A stretch of 64,000 bases of DNA from Anoplolepis gracilipes. Lineage: Eukaryota > Arthropoda > Insecta > Hymenoptera > Formicidae. Both the position numbers and the translations under genes were made by a program. The stretch's first letter is position 1. Every line of letters begins with the position of its first letter. Under the pieces are notes generated by a model. The model saw only the letters and a list, made by a program, of their open reading frames with translations, was not told where the DNA came from and searched no databases. The stretch is from contig NC_132975.1 of NCBI RefSeq assembly GCF_047496725.1, positions 7,824,501 to 7,888,500 on the forward strand. The letters are read 5' to 3'. Below are positions 58,103-64,000 of this stretch, in pieces.

Positions 58103-60945
58103 GTGAGTGCTCTCCTTTCTCACTTTGTTCCTTGCAACTGTCAACACTATAAATTAAGTTTATAAAGTAAGAAAATATGATTTTATATTTTTAATTTATT
58201 CTGAAAAGTAATGAATATGAGAGTCCAATTAATCGAAACTTTCCGATGACGAAAACAATTATTTGAACTAATTAAAATAATTAAGTAAAATTAATAAAAG
58301 AGGTTTTAGTAAAGATAAAAATAAAAAATTATTAAGTGGAAATTTTTACTTTTATTATATTAAATTATTATATTTTTGTTCTTATGCTTCTTAAGAAATC
58401 GATTGGGGACAATTTATAAGTTTATAAATAATAGATTATTTTATAAGAACTCTTTAGATGAAAATAGTATAGATGTGTGTGCGAAAAGTTAATATGACTG
58501 TGGCTTAAAATATGGTGGCTACAAATACATAAAAATGAGCAAATCGATAACTGCAGCTAAAAGAGCGCGTTACCACGTCTGTTGTATCCCGACAATTCAT
58601 TCAGTTCTCGTCAATATATTTTCTGTGATCTTCAATGATAAATAAAGTTATTAAAAAACAATTTGAAATTTCACGCCAAATATATACGTATATATATGTA
58701 TGTGTGAATGTAATTATAAATATAATTTTAATTAAATAATTTATACAAAATAAAAACAAGTTTTTTTATCAGAACAGCTAATTTTGGAAGAGATGTTGAA
58801 TTTTTGAACTCTTTATATCTGTAAAAAATTTTATTGATTTACTAACAATAAGTTTCCAAATTGTGAATATTTTCACTGTGTATGATAAAGTAATCTTGAG
58901 TAAAATATTATCATTACTTTATTCGAGGATGTGTTCGTCGATTCAGTTTAAGAGAATACATATTATGCATATTTTCTATCAGTTTTTATTTTAATTATTT
59001 TAATTTTTATTTTAATTACAAATGGACAATTAAATAAGTGTTTCAAGCGTGAAACAATTAACATTCGCCTATTACAATAACTTTAACAAATCATTGTAAG
59101 AACTCTCATTGAAAAAAGAAAAATTTTTTACTCGTGCATGTACAGGGATGTTAAAAATAAAATCTTGCAAGATTCTCATGTAATCTTTATTACTCTTCCG
59201 ACGGGAGAATTATGTACCGATTTAGTCAGCAGTAGCTGACATCATCATACTGTGATTGATATACGTATAAAATAAAAGCAATTACATTTGTGATATTACA
59301 TATGATTAAACATTGTATATATATTTGTAAAAATTAAATATTATATGTATTTGTCAGATGTACATTTGTTTGTGCACTCAACAAAATGAAATATACAATT
59401 ATTGACACTTTGGATTATTCAATGCAACACGTATGCAGATAATAATATTACACAATCACTATGAGAAATTATTCTGAGTCAAAGGCGCCGCAGTGTCTAA
59501 GGGATGCTCCAAAACGTGAAAAGATACCAGGTGTTAGCGACGTTTTGCAGACTATAATCTGCAATCAACGGATATGTATATAATTGAAACCTTCGAAACC
59601 TATTGTTTTTTCTTTTATTCAACTTATTCTAGTATGACGCAGTTAAGTCAAGTTATGTCGTTAACGTTAACTTATAACGATGTTTTATATATATATGAAT
59701 GCAAATTATATATGCAAATTATATGTACACATATATTAAAATTTCATTGGTATAAAAAGAAATGATACATACTATGAATTTAATGAAGAAGAATATGTGT
59801 CATAATTAACGTTAATTAAGTAAAAGAAAGTTGACATAATATACATGAATAATCAAAAATTTATCAAAATCTAAAATTTACCTTAAAAAATAAAGCAGTT
59901 ATATGTAATATAGTAACAGTGAGTGTGAATGTGAATATATATGATTAAAAACATGTTCGTGTTGTGTGTGTGTGTGTTTAAGAAAATAGAAGTTAAATGT
60001 AAAAACAAATATTTGGGAAGCAGCAAACATTGTTTAACAAAACTGAATGAACGGAAGTAAAATATAAAATTGATTGATCTGCAGTTGCATTTCATTTGTA
60101 TTACTATTAATAGATATTAGGAAAATCGAAGCCGTAAACAAAGCCGTAGAATATTTAATAGAATGAAATATTTAACAAAAATATAAAATGTTATATCAAA
60201 ATAACTAAATTTTGTAATTTGAAATACGCTTTCATTATCTAACTCTAGAAAATGAAAAACATAATAGGAAAAATGCTAAGTAAAAAATTTTTAAATTGTT
60301 AGTTTAAATGCGGTTAAAAAATATGTTCAATATTCAGTAAATAAATTTTAATTTCAACATTCGCACCAAATGAATTTTAAATTCATTCTTATTCAAATAT
60401 TCATATAATAATAAAATTATAATAGTAATTATGATATGATGATTAAATAATGTCATTGAATAAAAATTTTTGAATCAAATTTCACAGATAGCTTAATCAC
60501 ATAATTATAACTAATAAGCTCATTGAATTATTAAATCAAATTTCAAAGATAGATTGGTCGCTCGATATAATATGGACTTACTTATCCGAACCTATTGATC
60601 ATCTAAATCCATTAATCATCTGCGCAGGTTTTGGTGTGCCACTCGGACTGTATAGTGCCTGGCTACCGATGCGGATGTACGGCGGCAGCGGTGCGTCCGG
60701 CGTTCCGATGCTGCCGCCGCAGCATCCGCCCGCCGGCTATCCGGCTCACCCGGACCTGCACCAGAGCCGGCTGCCGCAGCTCTCCGTGTCGGCGTCCGCT
60801 CATTCACAGGGATACTATCCTTTGGACGGTTGCCGTCGCACGGCGAGTCAGCGTGCGCTCAGCAGCTTCACCGACAGCGAAGACGAGGACGGCAGCATCG
60901 GCTCGCCGGTATCGCCGGCTCACGATCTTTCCAAGTCGCGACACG
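57823..60945 (+). CDS. Partial homeobox-type transcription factor, likely Gbx/unplugged (first two coding exons)
   Basis: Two in-phase exons give 598 nt, about 199 residues, and the gene continues past the window. The N-terminus is acidic (MDASVEETELDVGSASDELE). At residues 36-44 it has PFTIESLIG, an Eh1-like Groucho-recruiting motif. The closest remembered forms are FSIDSLIG of GBX and FTIESLV of EMX. Exon 2 encodes a Pro/His/Ser-rich region with LGLYSAWLPMRMYGG, then an acidic SSFTDSEDEDGSIGSP block, as commonly precedes a homeodomain. No homeodomain occurs between 60946 and 64000. Gbx/unplugged is favoured; Emx/ems or another NK-like class is possible. It would act in the nucleus, probably as a repressor in neural or tracheal patterning if it is unplugged. 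Confidence 0.6.
60628..60945 (+). CDS. Homeobox-type gene, coding exon 2
   Basis: The acceptor is CATCTGCGCAG and the donor G|GTGAGA. The phase-1 start completes a Gly codon with exon 1 (LPS-G-FGVPLGLY). The exon is GC-rich (third positions strongly G/C) against an AT-rich intron. The last residues are HDLSKSRH plus one base of the next codon, and the following exon lies outside the window. Confidence 0.78.
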
Positions 60946-61586
60946 GTGAGATGCACAGTTTAAATCTTTCTTTAATATTATTTTTTATATTTATAAAAAA
61001 TATTGTGAACGCGACAGAAATAAAAGTCTGGAAGCGTATGCTAGTAATTGCACAACTGAACATCGATCGCTAACGTACAGAAATAAAAATCTATAAATAA
61101 GATTTTCCTAAGCAAATAATTTATTTTTAGAAGTAATATAATTTAGAATGAAAACAAATATCTAAAAAGGTTTCAATAATAAAAGAATTTATGGGCTATT
61201 TATAATACAAGATTGGTCTTTCTTTCAGTGAGGAAATATGTTTGATATAGCATTTGTATCCTTCTCTTAAATTAATCGTTCGGATCTCGTGTGATTAAAT
61301 ACATAATTTAAATAATTTAAATGAAATTAAGTATCATTACAATTATTTTTTTAAATAAGTTTAAAATTTTGTTGCCAAATCTTTGACAATAAACAAAGTA
61401 AAAAGATTTGTAGGAAGTATATTGTATATGTGAAAAGGCAACATACATTAATAACATATATAATACTGAATGTAACTCGCTACAAAGTTAGTAGTAACTT
61501 ATTACAAATGCAAAAAGTGCTATGGAACAATCTTAGTTTTCTAAGAACATATGCAAGTCTTTGATTATCTTATGGATTATATATTG

Positions 61587-61588
<2 letters not shown>

Positions 61589-61641
<53 letters not shown>
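61589..61641. repeat. (TA)n microsatellite
   Basis: About 26 TA units in the intron after homeobox-type exon 2. Confidence 0.95.
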
Positions 61642-61644
<3 letters not shown>

Positions 61645-61909
61645 AATAACTGTATATATTATATAATTTTTTAAATCTTTTAATAGTGCAATAATTTGAA
61701 GTGAATGAAAATATATCGATCAATAAATAGATTTCGAATCTTTGATCTTCTTTGACTACTAACATAAAACGATAAATTTATTTTGCGTAAAATGATATTT
61801 TCACTTGAAGAATAATTTTAAATAATATTTTAAGAAAAAAATTATTAATTCGTATATTATTATTCAATAATTGCATTGAATCGTACAAAACAAATATTGC
61901 CGTCAAGCA

Positions 61910-62760
61910 ATGGTTTTTAAAGAGCGGCGTAAATTGATCTGTGGATCCAATCGCGAAATGAGAGGAAATCGGCAGGTCCGACTGTTAAGTGTTTACGAAT
62001 TCCGGTGGCGTGTCTTTGGTCACGATCGCAGTCGCCACGATCGACCGCAAAGGATCGAGATACACGGTAGCGTGCATAAATTATCACGGTCCCGTGGCCT
62101 GATCTTACGTTATTTGTAAATGTATATGAGTGTGTGCGGTATTAAGATATCTCAGAATATATCCTGGTCGAATTTTCTAATGCAACTTTCATATATTATA
62201 ATGTTATATTCTTCGTAAATTTTAGCTGAAGGATTATTCGAAATATATAATTTTTATAAATAAAATTTAAATAAGGAGGCGTATAATAAAATTAGAATAA
62301 AAAAATATGACGTTTTACTTAAAACGATACATATCTAGAGGTTTAAAAATATAGAAAATCCATTTTCTTAGACTTTTTACACATCAGTATTTTGCAAATA
62401 TATATGTATATTTCTCCGAAAATGCGCCGCCGGGCGATCGCCGAAAGTCGAAAGATACGTGATCGTGGATCACGTACTTTCGTGGGGACAATTCCGATGG
62501 TGTACGGGCGCGCGCATTTATTCGTGGCCGGACACACTTTTTATTGATGTACCGCCGACCGGCGGCGATTTCGTATGCGAGACGAAATGACTTCGGGGAA
62601 CCTGTCATCGGTCATTTATGACGCACCGCGCCGAACCGGTGCGTCCGATCGTCACGATGAGGTGCGATCGCGACGTTCCACGAATTCGTCGCGATCCACC
62701 TACGTGTAAGCATTGCGTTCTCGTATAATGCGTGGATTACCAATCCTGATCTTGCTCTGA
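61910..62760. promoter_or_regulatory. GC-rich islands in the intron after homeobox-type exon 2
   Basis: Two blocks (61910-62110 and 62420-62760) are CpG-rich in AT-rich intron. The second has short palindromes such as GATCGTGGATCACG and repeated CGATCG words, plus TTTATTGATG and TTTATGAC words that resemble homeodomain sites. There is no homeodomain coding sequence. Confidence 0.3.
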
Positions 62761-64000
62761 TAAGGGTCAATGGAATGGAAAAAAGTCAGAAGAATAATTC
62801 GAAGATATTAAATGCCAATTTCTGAAATTAGTTTTGTTATAATTGATATTCCAACATCTTGAAATCAAGAATTACTCATGAATTAAAAATTTTCAAACTT
62901 AAGTAATAATAAATGTAGAGTCAAACATTGAGTAATAATAAAAAAATATAAATGCAATTAAGATATTAAAATCTTGAGATTTGGTAAAGATTGTAAAAAT
63001 TTAAATTTTTCTCCAAGCAGGAACAAACATGAATATTTAAAAAAATAAAAAAAAATTACATAAGAAATCATATACTTTGAAAAGCCAAACTCTATAATAC
63101 ACAAGAATTTTAATATTTTTTTAAATGAATAACATAATTAGTACAATTTAAAAGATGAAATATTTTAATAAATTTATCTTTTTCATAGCTATTTCAAATA
63201 AATTATATGATAAATTATATAATAATATAATATTATATATTATCTGTAAATCTTTAATGCATAAGATGCCACTTAAATTATATTTTAAAAAACTGGCATT
63301 TTTATTACATATTTTTGGAATATTAGCTTCAATTTTGATCACTCTTTTAATTTTGATTAATTTTGATTATTAAATAATAGAAAACAGATATTAGTTTGTA
63401 TGAAATGCGTGATAGAATGAACACAATGTTAATGCGACATATGTATACAAGTATATATATTGTGCATACTTTCTCGATCGGTTTTATTCTTGATAAGCAG
63501 TGAATTTTTATACAGTCTACGAACGGGCAGTTATTTTAATGCGATCGTCGATCGCGAGACGATGCGTCATAAATACACAACGGCGCAGCTAAGATTTTAT
63601 CGATTGTCGGAGCTATTATCCAATGACGAGAAGTTAAAAATAACTCTTCCTTTTACAATGTCTAGGATCTTCAAACTTTTCGATTATACTCATCACTGTA
63701 ACTGAAAATTGGTAAGCATCCGTGTATTGAAAGATAATACTTTTAATAGAGAAGTCTTCATGTTTACATTTGATTCTTCAATTAAAAAAATAACTTACTT
63801 TTTATCGGATAAACTTTTATATTCTTTTTTTTTATTTTAATGAAGTCTTTTTATATTACATTTAAAAACTGAAGCTATATACATGTAAAAATGTCCAGTA
63901 TTAAATTTTCTTTATAAATGTTACCTATATTTTTCATTATTATCTCATTCAAAATTTTTGTGAATAATACATTTAAAATGTTTATACGTTTAATAAAATT
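62761..64000 (+). other. AT-rich intron of the homeobox-type gene to window end
   Basis: No exon is recognisable. A small GC-richer patch lies at 63460-63660. No homeodomain motif (such as WFQNRR) appears in any frame I could read. Confidence 0.5.

Noticed and set aside
1..64000. CRISPR array, bacterial operon, phage or integrated virus genes
   Set aside because: No regularly spaced direct repeats of that type and no viral or prokaryotic coding sequence were recognised. The exon-intron structure and nuclear receptor gene show insect chromosomal DNA.

Overview
The window is insect nuclear DNA, most likely from a hymenopteran and perhaps an ant. This is inferred from an AT-rich background broken by CpG-rich islands, many GA/CT, CA/TG and AT microsatellites, short exons in long introns, and an insect-type HR3 nuclear receptor. 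I see no bacterial genes, rRNA, convincing tRNA or CRISPR array. Three protein-coding genes are supported, all on the + strand.

(1) About 8 to 32 kb: Hr3, the NR1F/ROR-type nuclear receptor of the ecdysone cascade. Eight coding exons (16847-17006, 17602-17829, 24798-24963, 25438-25664, 28635-29000, 30590-30862, 31298-31522, 31785-32044) join in frame into a protein of about 634 residues. It has a complete two-zinc-finger DNA-binding domain, a Gly-rich hinge and a complete ligand-binding domain ending in an AF-2 helix. Upstream lies a GC-rich, GA/CT-repeat-rich block (about 12.7-14.3 kb) that looks like a promoter/5'UTR region. It contains a perfect-consensus inverted-repeat ecdysone response element at 13106-13118. 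Two perfect-consensus ROR/E75-type monomer sites lie farther upstream (8323, 8963). Intron 2 carries a 594-bp foldback element 137 bp past the splice donor.

(2) 42661-43977: DCTN6 (dynactin p27), a compact five-exon gene of 197 codons with a TATCGATA (DRE-like) element 47 bp before its ATG.

(3) 57823 to beyond the right edge: the first two coding exons of a developmental transcription factor with an N-terminal Eh1-like FTIESLIG motif. It is most likely a Gbx/unplugged-type homeobox gene. The homeodomain is not in the window, so the identity is an inference.

Between genes 1 and 2 (32-42.6 kb) the sequence is AT-rich with a more GC-rich patch at 36.2-38.9 kb, which includes a diverged tandem repeat. 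Between genes 2 and 3 (44-57.8 kb) a series of GC-rich islands in AT-rich DNA resembles the cis-regulatory landscape of a developmental gene. This is inferred from composition only. Hr3 and the putative homeobox gene are both developmental regulators; DCTN6 is a housekeeping gene lying between them.
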